Assembly (NCBI GenBank): GCA_035289625.1
Contig: DATDWP010000026.1
Coordinates: 1-17,348, forward strand
Length of the DNA stretch: 17,348 nt
Source: UBA10205 sp035289625
GTDB lineage: Archaea > Iainarchaeota > Iainarchaeia > Iainarchaeales > Iainarchaeaceae
Direction of reading: 5' to 3'
A model generated the notes under the pieces. That model had not been told where the DNA came from, ran no database searches, and was given only the letters and a program-made list of their open reading frames with translations. Shown piece by piece: positions 6,107 through 13,621 of the stretch (its first letter is position 1; each line of letters opens with the position of its first letter). The translations under genes and the position numbers were made by a program.

Positions 6107-7489
6107 ATGATTATGAGGGCAGGTTTTAGATTCTGGGGAAATTTTCTTTTAATTAGTCTTGCCATTCTCTTTTTTGTATCTAATTCATTTGCCTTCACCG
6201 GAATAGGGGGCGACTATAACATTAATTTTGGGCTTACGGGAACTGCAGCATCACAGGATGTCAACAGCAGCAGCTTTGTTGGCGACATAGTTCTTGATGA
6301 TACCCGTACAGGGACATGGTCTGGCGGAGATTTTCTTTTGAAAGCAGGGGTTTATTTTGACCAAAACCTGCCGGTTGTAACAATCAATGTGCCAATATCA
6401 GGTTCAAGCACCACCGAAACCTCGCTTACTGCAAGCTGGAGTGTAAGTGCAAGCGGAAACCCGGTAAATAAATTCTGGTTCAGGCTAAACAGCAACAGCT
6501 GGATTGATAAAGGGCTTGCGACAACGCACAGCCTAAGCGGGCTTGACCCCGGAACACACACAATATATGTTGTTGCAACGGATTCAATGGATCTCAATTC
6601 AGCGACGGCAAGTGTAAGCTTTGCGATTACATCACCGACAGTGCCAGGCGGCGGCAACAGTACACCGCCAGCAGATGACACCGGCGGCGGTGACGCGGGA
6701 GTTCCGGGCGGGCCAAGGGGCGGAAGTGGCGGGACTGCGCCTGATGTGCCGGTCGATGAGGCAACTGATCCTTCAAGACTTGTAAGGGAAACAAAATACC
6801 CAGAAGTCAAAGTTGAAAATGAATTGGGAGTTGAAGTTTCAAGGAATGCATCACTAAAAATTATACAAACCACTGAAAATGGCAATGCAGGCATATGGGC
6901 ATTTGATGTTGGTGTTGTGAATAATTCTGGTAAAACATTAAAGGAAGTAAAGGTAAGGGAAGTGATTCCAAAGGAAGTTGCAAAACATATATCTGAACTC
7001 AAATTCAGGGAGCAGCCAACCCGGATAATAAACCCCGACCCTGAGGTTGAATGGCTTATTGAAGAACTTGCCCCGGGCGAGAGCAAATCATTCTTTTATT
7101 ATGTTACAAGACTCAATGACAGCAGCATTGCAAGGGATTTCGGGAAATTTGTTGCCTCGCTTCCTGTTTCTGTAATCGAAGGCGAAGAGCTTGTGCAGGA
7201 ACCTGTTTGCAATGCGGTGAAGTGCAACGATGACAATATTTGCACAACCGACGTGTGCACAGGTGGCACATGCTATCATTACCCAAGGGATGGCATAAGA
7301 TGCGGGGACGGATTTATGTGCAGCGTAGGGACATGTATTGAGGATGCATCGGCAAAAATTACACCCCCCGCTAACCAGCCAAAAGGAATTGACTTTGGAA
7401 ATATTGGAATTGCCGCGGTGATCATAATTTGTCTGATTGTTGTAGTTGGTGCGAGAATACTTGGCAAGGGCAAAAAAAGCGGCCTTTAA
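6107..7489 (+). CDS. Surface protein: Ig-like domain, Gly-rich linker, Cys-rich module, C-terminal anchor
   Basis: The 460-residue protein has an N-terminal signal peptide (hydrophobic 12-27, cut near SFA-FT at about 29-30). Residues about 88-176 look like an Ig/fibronectin-like beta domain (TASWSVSASG, YVVATDSMDLNS). A Gly/Pro/Asp linker spans 178-222. Residues 230-355 form a second beta domain resembling DUF11-type repeats (VNNSGKTLKEVKVREVIP). A Cys-rich module follows (Cys 368, 373, 379, 384, 389, 399, 405, 410; DNICTTDVCTGGTC is a known secreted-protein repeat type). A membrane helix at 432-450 and a basic tail anchor it. It probably acts with the fibre-like protein encoded just upstream. 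Exact function unknown; ATG 6113 is an alternative start. Confidence 0.8.
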   Translation: MIMRAGFRFWGNFLLISLAILFFVSNSFAFTGIGGDYNINFGLTGTAASQDVNSSSFVGDIVLDDTRTGTWSGGDFLLKAGVYFDQNLPVVTINVPISGSSTTETSLTASWSVSASGNPVNKFWFRLNSNSWIDKGLATTHSLSGLDPGTHTIYVVATDSMDLNSATASVSFAITSPTVPGGGNSTPPADDTGGGDAGVPGGPRGGSGGTAPDVPVDEATDPSRLVRETKYPEVKVENELGVEVSRNASLKIIQTTENGNAGIWAFDVGVVNNSGKTLKEVKVREVIPKEVAKHISELKFREQPTRIINPDPEVEWLIEELAPGESKSFFYYVTRLNDSSIARDFGKFVASLPVSVIEGEELVQEPVCNAVKCNDDNICTTDVCTGGTCYHYPRDGIRCGDGFMCSVGTCIEDASAKITPPANQPKGIDFGNIGIAAVIIICLIVVVGARILGKGKKSGL

Positions 7490-7509
7490 GCCTTCGTTAA
7501 GGCATTTTT
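7490..7509 (+). terminator. Hairpin GCCTT-CGTT-AAGGC with T-run
   Basis: The 5-bp stem (7490-7494 with 7499-7503, loop CGTT) begins immediately after the TAA of the surface-protein gene and is followed by T5 at 7505-7509. The T-run merges into TTTTTAAAAA (7505-7514), a possible TATA box for the next gene, so end and start signals appear packed together. Confidence 0.5.
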
Positions 7510-7545
7510 AAAAACCCTTTTTACGCTAAGTTGTTGGGGACTAAT

Positions 7546-8547
7546 TTGATTGTAATTGGGATTACTGGTAAATATTGCGCGGGAAAGACTACTGTTTGCG
7601 ATTATTTGAAAGGCAAGAGCTTTTACTATAAATCGCTTTCTGATGAGCTGCGGGAGATTTTGGAAAAAGAAGGTACTTCCCCAACACGAGAGAACCTTAT
7701 AAAGAGGGGAAATGAACTTCGTGAAAAATTCGGGAACAATTATTTAGCACAGAAAATTTCGCAGGGGATTTCACAAGATAAAAATTACATTATTGATTCG
7801 CTGCGAAACCCAAAAGAAATTGAGGAATTTGAAAAATTACCAAATTTCCATTTGTGGTGTATTGAGGCGCAAGAGAAGCAAAGGTTTGAGAGGATTTTAA
7901 AGAGAAGCAGAGAGGGCGACCCTAAAACGATTGAAGATTTCAAAAAATTAGAAGCGCAAGAGAGCAGTTCTGAAAATAAATCAGGTCAGCAGCTAGATCA
8001 GTGCGCGAAAATGGCAAAGCACTACATTGAAAATAACGGGACACTAGCAGAGCTTTTTGCAAAAGTAGATTCGATTCTATTGCAAACCCCAATCGAATTA
8101 AAGCGGCCTTCTTGGGACACATATTTTATGAACATTGCAAAAGAAGTTGCAATGCGCAGCAATTGCATAAAAAGAAAAGTTGGAGCCCTAATTGAGCGCG
8201 AAAAAAGGATTGTATGCACCGGATATAATGGAACTCCGCGCGGAGTTAAGAATTGCAATGAAGGCGGATGCAGCCGCTGCAATTCATTTACCGATGGCGG
8301 CACTAAACTTGATGAGTGCAGGTGCTCACATGCAGAGGAGAATGCAATAGTGCAGGCATCATTTCACGGAATTTCAACAGCAGGAGCTTCGATCTATACT
8401 ACATATAGCCCGTGCCTGACATGCAGCAAAATGATAATAAATGCCGGAATAAAAAAAGTCGTCTACAATGCGGATTATCCACTTGGAAAAGCGGCACTTG
8501 AAATGTTACAGGAAGCTGGCGTTGAAATTAAAAAAATTGAAGTGTAA
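7546..8547 (+). CDS. P-loop nucleotide kinase-like / dCMP deaminase fusion (AvcD/DcdV-like layout)
   Basis: The N-terminal half (1-180) is a P-loop domain: Walker A GKYCAGKT (8-15) and IIDSLRNPKEIEEF (82-95), as in deoxynucleotide-kinase-like domains. The C-terminal half (188-333) is a zinc deoxycytidylate deaminase: HAEENA (262-267; H262 zinc ligand, E264 proton shuttle) and PCLTC (289-293; zinc ligands C290, C293), plus extra Cys at 237, 242, 245, 258 and 260 that may hold a second zinc. dCMP deaminases make dUMP for thymidylate. The same kinase-deaminase order occurs in bacterial anti-phage AvcD/DcdV, which drain deoxynucleotides. I chose TTG 7546 because GGGGA lies just upstream; TTG 7531 or 7534 are alternatives. 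It is tail-to-tail with the next gene with no gap. Confidence 0.85.
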   Translation: MIVIGITGKYCAGKTTVCDYLKGKSFYYKSLSDELREILEKEGTSPTRENLIKRGNELREKFGNNYLAQKISQGISQDKNYIIDSLRNPKEIEEFEKLPNFHLWCIEAQEKQRFERILKRSREGDPKTIEDFKKLEAQESSSENKSGQQLDQCAKMAKHYIENNGTLAELFAKVDSILLQTPIELKRPSWDTYFMNIAKEVAMRSNCIKRKVGALIEREKRIVCTGYNGTPRGVKNCNEGGCSRCNSFTDGGTKLDECRCSHAEENAIVQASFHGISTAGASIYTTYSPCLTCSKMIINAGIKKVVYNADYPLGKAALEMLQEAGVEIKKIEV

Positions 8548-9444
8548 TTATTTTTTCGGACCCAGTACAATTGACTCTAGGTTTGTGCGAAGGTTCGAAT
8601 CATCCGGTAAAATATAATCGGCAAGGCCAAGGCGCTGCGATACTTTTTGTGCTGCTGTGGGTTTTTGCGGCTTTATTAGTATAGTTACAAGCATTTTTGC
8701 AAGGTCAATATCCCCATAGCTGTCTGTTATGAGAAGGGTTTTTCGCGCATCAAGTGTTTTTCCTTCTTTTTGCATTGCGTCGCGCAGTGCAGAGAGTTTT
8801 GTTTTAACTAAAATTCCAGCATAGTCATAATCTTTTGTTCCGACAATGCTCTTTACCCCAATAATTTGCCCTGATGGGTCGAATTCCAATTCTGTTCCGA
8901 GCACGTAGTCAAATGAAAAACCGTATTTTTCAGCAATATAAGAATTTAGCATTTCCCCAAAATTTTTTGAAGATAGTGTTGCCAGAACTATTGTTTTCCC
9001 TTTTTGCTTGAGTTTTTTTAGGGCGGCAATTAGCGGCTTTCTTAGTGTTTTTGTGACTCGCTCAAGGACCAAAGAGAAGTCCTCCAGCCTGACTTTTTTT
9101 GCCATCAAAAATTTGTTCCCTTCAACAATCCCCTGTTCTATCCCATATTGGCCTGATGCAATTTTTGCAAGGATCGAATCATATATTTCCTCCCCATAGG
9201 TACGGTTATCTTCAGTGCGCTCCGGGTAGAAGATGCTAAGCGCCTCAACATTTGCATCTGTGCGATATATTGTCCCGTCCATATCAACTATTATTGTATC
9301 AAAATCATGGGTTTTGTACCTTTTGGCAAAGGCGCCCCTTCGAAGTTTGAATTGGAGTGAATTTTTCATAACTCCACCCAAAAGTTTTGCAGCAGAGAGC
9401 TTGGAGCGTACAATTTTTGGCATTCTAAGGCGAGGTATTTTCAT
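8548..9444 (-). CDS. HAD-superfamily hydrolase (phosphatase-like)
   Basis: The protein has 298 residues. A basic N-terminal extension (1-45) precedes a HAD core: motif I DMDGT (54-58), motif II near TLSSK (156-160), candidate Lys residues of motif III around 203-215, and motif IV DSYGDID (241-247). The large alpha-helical insert between motifs I and II suggests a C1-capped phosphatase of the phosphoserine-phosphatase-like (IB) type. Substrate unknown. ATG 9444 fits a minus-strand TATA-like TTTTAAAC (9473-9480) giving a short leader; a GTG at 9453 would add three residues. Its stop directly abuts the deaminase stop, so a link with nucleotide metabolism is possible but rests only on position. 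Confidence 0.8.
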   Translation of the reverse strand: MKIPRLRMPKIVRSKLSAAKLLGGVMKNSLQFKLRRGAFAKRYKTHDFDTIIVDMDGTIYRTDANVEALSIFYPERTEDNRTYGEEIYDSILAKIASGQYGIEQGIVEGNKFLMAKKVRLEDFSLVLERVTKTLRKPLIAALKKLKQKGKTIVLATLSSKNFGEMLNSYIAEKYGFSFDYVLGTELEFDPSGQIIGVKSIVGTKDYDYAGILVKTKLSALRDAMQKEGKTLDARKTLLITDSYGDIDLAKMLVTILIKPQKPTAAQKVSQRLGLADYILPDDSNLRTNLESIVLGPKK

Positions 9445-9473
9445 AACTTTCACTAAAGTAATGCCTTGGAGGG

Positions 9474-9671
9474 TTTAAAAGTATTATATTTGATCTAAAA
9501 GGACGCTGCTAGGCAATTAAGCAAGTGAAACTAAAGGCCTATAACTCTGATTGCCCTTTTTTTGGACTTTTAGAGGCCTGCCATTGAGGCATCCGAACAC
9601 AAAGACGCCGTTTTTGGAAGCCGTGCAAATAGCAGAAATCGGGTGGCACACAAACCGTTTTAAAAGTATTA
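9474..9671 (+). repeat. Direct repeat of a TATA-like 13-mer TTTAAAAGTATTA
   Basis: Copies lie at 9474-9486 and 9659-9671. The right copy is about 31-43 nt before the ATG at 9702 and probably its promoter. The left copy points the same way with no gene after it, which suggests a separate promoter for an RNA between them, or a duplicated promoter. Confidence 0.5.
9494..9574 (+). ncRNA. Candidate structured RNA between divergent genes
   Basis: Nested complementary arms are visible: TCTAAAAG (9494-9501) with CTTTTAGA (9567-9574), and inside them GGCAAT (9512-9517) with ATTGCC (9550-9555). The region follows a TATA-like TTTAAAAG at 9474-9481 by a suitable distance. No protein frame of any length is present in 9454-9701. 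I could not match it to SRP RNA, RNase P RNA, or C/D or H/ACA guide RNAs by their conserved boxes. It may simply be a long 5' region. Confidence 0.3.
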
Positions 9672-9701
9672 ATGGATTTAATAATGTGAAAAGGCATTTT
9701 T

Positions 9702-10871
9702 ATGGAAAACTATGATGTGGTGGTTGTCGGAGCAGGGCCGGCAGGTGGCTCAGCTGCCTTGCACTGTTCTCGTGCAAACCTTAAAACCCTAATTATTGAA
9801 GAGCATGAAAAAATAGGAGAACCGGTGCACTGCGGAGAGTGCCTTAGTTTATATGCTGTGCAAAATACCGGGATAAATCCACCCGAGAGTGTTATTTCAG
9901 AGCATGTCAAAGGAGTTCGCGTTATTTGGCCAGGCGGACGGGCAACGGTTCTAAATGAAGATGGATTTGTTTTGGAAAAGCACCTCTTTGAGCAGTGGCT
10001 CTGTGAAGAGGCAGTAAGAGCAGGGTCAGGTTTGCAGCTAGGGACAAGGCTTGAGGATCTAAAACGGGAAAATAATTTGTGGGTTCTCAAAACAACAAAA
10101 GGGGAAATCAAAACAAAAATAGTAATCGACGCCTCCGGGGTTGCAAGTGTTGTTTCGCGAAAATTGAATTTGAATGAGAGGTTCAAAACAGTTACGGGAA
10201 TTCAATATGAACTTCGCGACATTGAGCGCGATGGCTATCTTGATTTTTACATCTGGCCTTCTTTTGCAAAGCACGGATATTTGTGGATGATACCAAAAAA
10301 GAGCGGCAGGGCAAATGTTGGGCTTGTTACAATCGAAACAAACAAGGCAAAATCAGCTACTGATGAATTTGTCAAAAAAATGGGTTGGGAGAAAAAAGTG
10401 AACGTGAAAACATTTGGTGGATTGATTCCGGCTTCCGGGCCTCTCAAAAACACCTACGCGCAAGGCGTGATGCTAATTGGAGATGCCGCAGGATTCACAT
10501 CCCCTCTTTTTGAAGGGGGCTCGCATCTGGGGCTTAAGAGCGGCGAATTTGCGGCGCGGGTTGCAAAATCCGCAATTGAAAAAGGGGATTTTTCAAAAGA
10601 GGTTTTTGCAGAATATGAAAAGCTCTGGAAAGCGGAGTTCCCGCCTTATGAAAAAATAGTGAAAGGGAAGGATTCGCTTTATGCATTTAGTGATGAGGAA
10701 CTTGATTTTATTGCGCAAAAATTCCCCGGAACATTTGATGATTTCAGCGGAGCACAAAAGATTTTGTTTGGTTTGAAAGTATTAATGGAAAGGCCGCACT
10801 TGTATAGTAAAGGGTTTGTGGACGCAATGAAGGCATTTGAGTACAGCCAGGCAAAATTTTATGGATGGTAG
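9702..10871 (+). CDS. Geranylgeranyl-reductase-family flavoprotein
   Basis: The 389-residue enzyme binds FAD: the Rossmann motif GAGPAGG is at 10-16, the ribose-binding Glu in IIEEHE at about 33, and the second FAD motif GDAAGFTSPLFEGG at 260-273. CGEC (44-47) is the Cys motif of archaeal geranylgeranyl reductases. Family members saturate the isoprenoid chains of archaeal membrane lipids or of dolichol-type polyprenols. Length matches digeranylgeranylglycerophospholipid reductases, and no soluble-substrate domain is added. The next gene, 52 nt downstream, makes long polyprenyl diphosphates, so the substrate here could be a polyprenol rather than, or besides, membrane lipid (inference). The TATA-like TTTAAAAG at 9659-9666 is a likely promoter. 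Confidence 0.88.
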   Translation: MENYDVVVVGAGPAGGSAALHCSRANLKTLIIEEHEKIGEPVHCGECLSLYAVQNTGINPPESVISEHVKGVRVIWPGGRATVLNEDGFVLEKHLFEQWLCEEAVRAGSGLQLGTRLEDLKRENNLWVLKTTKGEIKTKIVIDASGVASVVSRKLNLNERFKTVTGIQYELRDIERDGYLDFYIWPSFAKHGYLWMIPKKSGRANVGLVTIETNKAKSATDEFVKKMGWEKKVNVKTFGGLIPASGPLKNTYAQGVMLIGDAAGFTSPLFEGGSHLGLKSGEFAARVAKSAIEKGDFSKEVFAEYEKLWKAEFPPYEKIVKGKDSLYAFSDEELDFIAQKFPGTFDDFSGAQKILFGLKVLMERPHLYSKGFVDAMKAFEYSQAKFYGW

Positions 10872-10923
10872 TTTTTGGCGGGATAGGTTTTAATAGAGGT
10901 TTTTACAATCTAGGTGGACTGGT

Positions 10924-11628
10924 ATGCAACAACAATTTCACATGGGGGTAATTCCTGATGGAAATAGGAGGTGGGCAACAAATAGCGGCCTGCACCCTAG
11001 CGAAGGGCATAAAGTTGGGGCAAAGAAAATGGAGCTTTTGGTAAATTGGGCCTTGCAGCACAATGAAATACGCGAACTTAGCATTTATGGCCTCTCGGAG
11101 GAGAATTTTAAAAGAAACCCAAAAGAGCTCTCGTGGCTCTATGATATTTACTATGACGGGCTGGCAAAGCTCCTCAATTCAAAAGAGCTCCATGCAAAAC
11201 AGGTAAAAGTAAATCTTGTTTCAACTAGTTTGAGAAGAGTGCCAAAAAATATCCTTGATTTGTGCAGGGACCTTAAAAGCGAGACAAAATTTTACGGAAA
11301 CAAAGTGCTGAATATTTTGATAGGATACACCGGCCAATCCGAAATTTTGCGCTCGGTTTCAAGCCCAATGAATAGGGTGAAGAATCTTTTTTTTGGGCTC
11401 TCTGAAAAGGATGTTATAAGAAGCCTTGGCGTAAAATCCACCTGCGATTTTGTAATACGCACAGGCGAAGAAGAAGCCGACCGCGAAGCTAAGAGCGGAT
11501 TTTTGCTCTGGCAGAGCGCATATTCCGAGTACTACCACATCAAAAAATTCTGGCCAGATTTAGAAGAGCAAGACCTCAATATAGCATGGAATTATTTTAT
11601 GGAAACAAGAAGGCTGCGGGGGAAGTGA
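10924..11628 (+). CDS. uppS: cis-Prenyltransferase (undecaprenyl/polyprenyl diphosphate synthase family)
   Basis: The 234-residue enzyme condenses isopentenyl diphosphate in cis to build the long polyprenyl carrier for sugars. Conserved blocks are PDGNRRWA (11-18; D12 for Mg2+/diphosphate), IYGLSEENFKRN (54-65, the family's FSTENWKR), IRTGE (178-182) and SGFLLWQSAYSEYY (191-204). It is slightly shorter than usual because the N-terminus begins almost at the active-site Asp; ATG 10924 is preceded by GGTGG, and ATG 10942 is too close to the motif. A TATA-like TTTTAATAG at about 10888-10896 may give it its own promoter. It converges with a glycosyltransferase gene with a 6-nt gap. Confidence 0.9.
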   Translation: MQQQFHMGVIPDGNRRWATNSGLHPSEGHKVGAKKMELLVNWALQHNEIRELSIYGLSEENFKRNPKELSWLYDIYYDGLAKLLNSKELHAKQVKVNLVSTSLRRVPKNILDLCRDLKSETKFYGNKVLNILIGYTGQSEILRSVSSPMNRVKNLFFGLSEKDVIRSLGVKSTCDFVIRTGEEEADREAKSGFLLWQSAYSEYYHIKKFWPDLEEQDLNIAWNYFMETRRLRGK

Positions 11629-11634
11629 ATCTTA

Positions 11635-12315
11635 TTAACCTAAAATTTTGTATTTTATTATTTTTGCAAGCGCCACGATCCCATCAATAAAATTTATTTT
11701 TTTTCCCTGCGCGTGCGTTCTTGCATTGTATTTTATGGGAACTTCAATTATCCTATAACCACTTTTTGCAACCTTTACTGCCATCTCCACTTCAATATCA
11801 AATCTTGCGGATTCGAAAGTATTTTGCTCAAAAAATTCCCGAGGGATTATTTTATAACAGGTTTCCATATCAGTTATCTTTTTTCCAAATGATAGTGAAA
11901 AAGCATACGATAAGATTTTGTTACCAAGATCGTGCAAGAGCAGCCTTTTTCCTGAAATTTTTCCCAAAAAACGCGAACCAAATACTACTTCACACTTTCC
12001 ATTTTCAATTAAAGAGAGCATTTTTGGAAGTTCTAAAGGGTCGTATTCTAGGTCGGCGTCCTGGATTATTACATAATCGCCGCGCGCACTTTTTATCCCT
12101 TCGCGTATTGCAAATCCTTTTCCGCAATTCTTTTGCAAAATTATTTTTTTAATCCCCTTTACATTTTTCAAAATCGCGGATGTTTTATCGGTGCTCCCAT
12201 CATCTACCACAATTAGTTCAATGTTAAATTTGCGCTTGAGAGTTTTTACTTTATTTATCAATTCAAGGATTGTTTGCTCTTCATTATATGCCGGAATTAT
12301 TACGCTATATTTCAT
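11635..12315 (-). CDS. Family 2 glycosyltransferase, dolichyl-phosphate sugar synthase-like
   Basis: The 226-residue soluble GT-A enzyme probably moves a hexose from a nucleotide sugar to polyprenyl phosphate at the membrane. Motifs: PAYNEEQTI (8-16), VDDGSTDKT (37-45), DADLEYDP (86-93, the metal-binding DxD) and FGSRF (112-116). It has no transmembrane tail, like the short dolichyl-phosphate mannose or glucose synthases. The partner cis-prenyltransferase is encoded tail-to-tail on the other strand, so the two genes supply carrier and loading step. Sugar specificity cannot be read. A TATA-like TTTTATAGC (minus strand, about 12350-12358) is about 35-43 nt before its ATG. Confidence 0.9.
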   Translation of the reverse strand: MKYSVIIPAYNEEQTILELINKVKTLKRKFNIELIVVDDGSTDKTSAILKNVKGIKKIILQKNCGKGFAIREGIKSARGDYVIIQDADLEYDPLELPKMLSLIENGKCEVVFGSRFLGKISGKRLLLHDLGNKILSYAFSLSFGKKITDMETCYKIIPREFFEQNTFESARFDIEVEMAVKVAKSGYRIIEVPIKYNARTHAQGKKINFIDGIVALAKIIKYKILG

Positions 12316-12377
12316 GCAAGATGCCTCAAGGTAGTACCTAAATAACTACAGGTGCTATAAAATACTCTTGCAAGAAA

Positions 12378-13007
12378 TTATTTGAGAACTTTGCCGGTTT
12401 TCATATACCACAAATACAAATCAAGCAAGGAGTGGTTCATTTTTGCCTTCTTTGCAAAACCATCAAGCACATTTTCTATTTTCAAATAGTTTTTTTGCGT
12501 GATTGTTTTTGGCAGTTCATCAAGCAATGAGTGTTCGTGCATTATCCTTATTATGTGCCTATCTAAAATTGCGCAGTTATCATGGCCCGTATTTCGCAAA
12601 AAATGTGAAGCTTCCTTTAGCCCAAAACCTAAGACATTTCCATATAAATAATCACGCTTTTGCCTATCGGTTTCAAATTCATAGAGCTTTTGCTTTATCC
12701 CAAAATGGCTGCGCGCTTTTACAATATACTCAGCGCGCTTGTTGTAGAACCTATAGCCAAGGCCTTTGAGGGATTTTGTAAGATTTTTTTGAGGCAAATT
12801 GTAAAACCCGTCAAACCCTAAGGCCTGCTGCACCTTAAGCCCCATCATTGCCGAGGAGTTTGCGGTTGTTAGGCAAAAACACAGTTCGCAAAACCAATCC
12901 TCTTCGCTTTTGGATGCAAAGGATTTGAAATCAGAGTAGCGCTGCTCTATTAGATTTGATATTGGGCCCTGCTGTAGTGATTGGAGCTCTGAAAAGAGTG
13001 TTTGCAT
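12378..13007 (-). CDS. 8-oxoguanine DNA glycosylase / AP lyase, Ogg2 type
   Basis: This protein removes 8-oxoguanine from DNA and nicks the abasic site. With the ATG at 13007 it is 209 residues, the length of archaeal Ogg2 such as the Methanocaldococcus enzyme. An HhH-GPD region is present: GNVLGFGLKEASHFLRNTG (123-141) holds the catalytic Lys131, and CAILDRHIIRIM (145-156) the catalytic Asp149. The C-terminus WYMKTGKVLK, ending in a Lys that in Ogg2 contacts the damaged base, is intact. The frame continues 37 codons upstream of this ATG, but that extension lacks the family pattern and would overlap the divergent gene's promoter. The start region is AT-rich, 50 nt from the divergent leaderless gene. 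Confidence 0.9.
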   Translation of the reverse strand: MQTLFSELQSLQQGPISNLIEQRYSDFKSFASKSEEDWFCELCFCLTTANSSAMMGLKVQQALGFDGFYNLPQKNLTKSLKGLGYRFYNKRAEYIVKARSHFGIKQKLYEFETDRQKRDYLYGNVLGFGLKEASHFLRNTGHDNCAILDRHIIRIMHEHSLLDELPKTITQKNYLKIENVLDGFAKKAKMNHSLLDLYLWYMKTGKVLK

Positions 13008-13028
13008 AAAAAGGTAGGGTGGAGAAAA

Positions 13029-13036
13029 AATATAAA
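13029..13036 (+). promoter_or_regulatory. TATA-like box AATATAAA for a leaderless gene
   Basis: The box is centred about 25 nt before the ATG at 13058, exactly the archaeal spacing for a transcript that begins at the start codon. Confidence 0.5.
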
Positions 13037-13057
13037 CCGGAATACCATATTTTTGGC

Positions 13058-13621
13058 ATGGGAAAACCAAGGGCTGCAAGAACAGCAGGAAGTGGATTTT
13101 TGGATAGCCGCTTGCCATTTATCGATCTTCAACTCACTGATGAAAAACACCTGAAAAGAAGAAGGGCTGTTGAGAATCTTTATGGATTTAGAGTAGACCG
13201 GAAATATGTAAATGCTGTCACTCGCCACTCTATCGCGCCACAAGAACTTCAACGTGAAATAGATCAAATTACTGATTTTTGTAGATCAAAAATACAGGTT
13301 CCCTCAGATGTAGTAAATAGTTTTAACAGAGCATTAATGCACTCTGCTGACCAGCACGTCATGGGCAAAGCGCAGCATGCGGCAAATGCACTTATGGACC
13401 TCTCAGGCGTATTTAGCCATATGGGGCATTCGGAATTGGTAGGACTACTTCGTAGTGGAATACCCAATTATCCGGAATTCACACTTGCAAGAATTGCCCT
13501 ACGCAACGAAATACGAAATAGTAAATTTCGTGCAAATCCATATAGCGCAGCCAAAAGAGAATTTGGTTTAAAGAGATCTGCTGCCAAGAGAGTTCGCAAC
13601 AACGATCACCGCGCGCGTTGA
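13058..13621 (+). CDS. Unrecognised 187-residue protein, leaderless
   Basis: I do not recognise this protein. From ATG 13058 it has 187 residues, is basic, lacks membrane segments or a signal peptide, and is predicted mainly helical. It starts with a Lys/Arg/Gly-rich stretch (MGKPRAARTAGSG), has a His/Met-rich middle (about 92-120: LMHSADQHVMGKAQHAANALM) and ends in a Lys/Arg-rich tail. No Cys clusters except one, no catalytic motif. The TATA-like box 25 nt upstream argues for a real gene, as does its length; GTG 13019 would overlap that box. Its last 54 nt overlap the 3' end of ribH on the other strand. It could be a nucleic-acid-binding protein, by charge only. Confidence 0.5.
   Translation: MGKPRAARTAGSGFLDSRLPFIDLQLTDEKHLKRRRAVENLYGFRVDRKYVNAVTRHSIAPQELQREIDQITDFCRSKIQVPSDVVNSFNRALMHSADQHVMGKAQHAANALMDLSGVFSHMGHSELVGLLRSGIPNYPEFTLARIALRNEIRNSKFRANPYSAAKREFGLKRSAAKRVRNNDHRAR

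Noticed and set aside
5455..7086. Long minus-strand frames opposite the two surface-protein genes
   Set aside because: They mirror the low-complexity plus-strand genes, show no family motif, and lack signals for initiation.
9480..9660. SRP RNA, RNase P RNA or C/D guide RNA
   Set aside because: The conserved blocks (SRP helix 8 loop, RNase P CR-I/CR-V, C and D boxes) could not be found.
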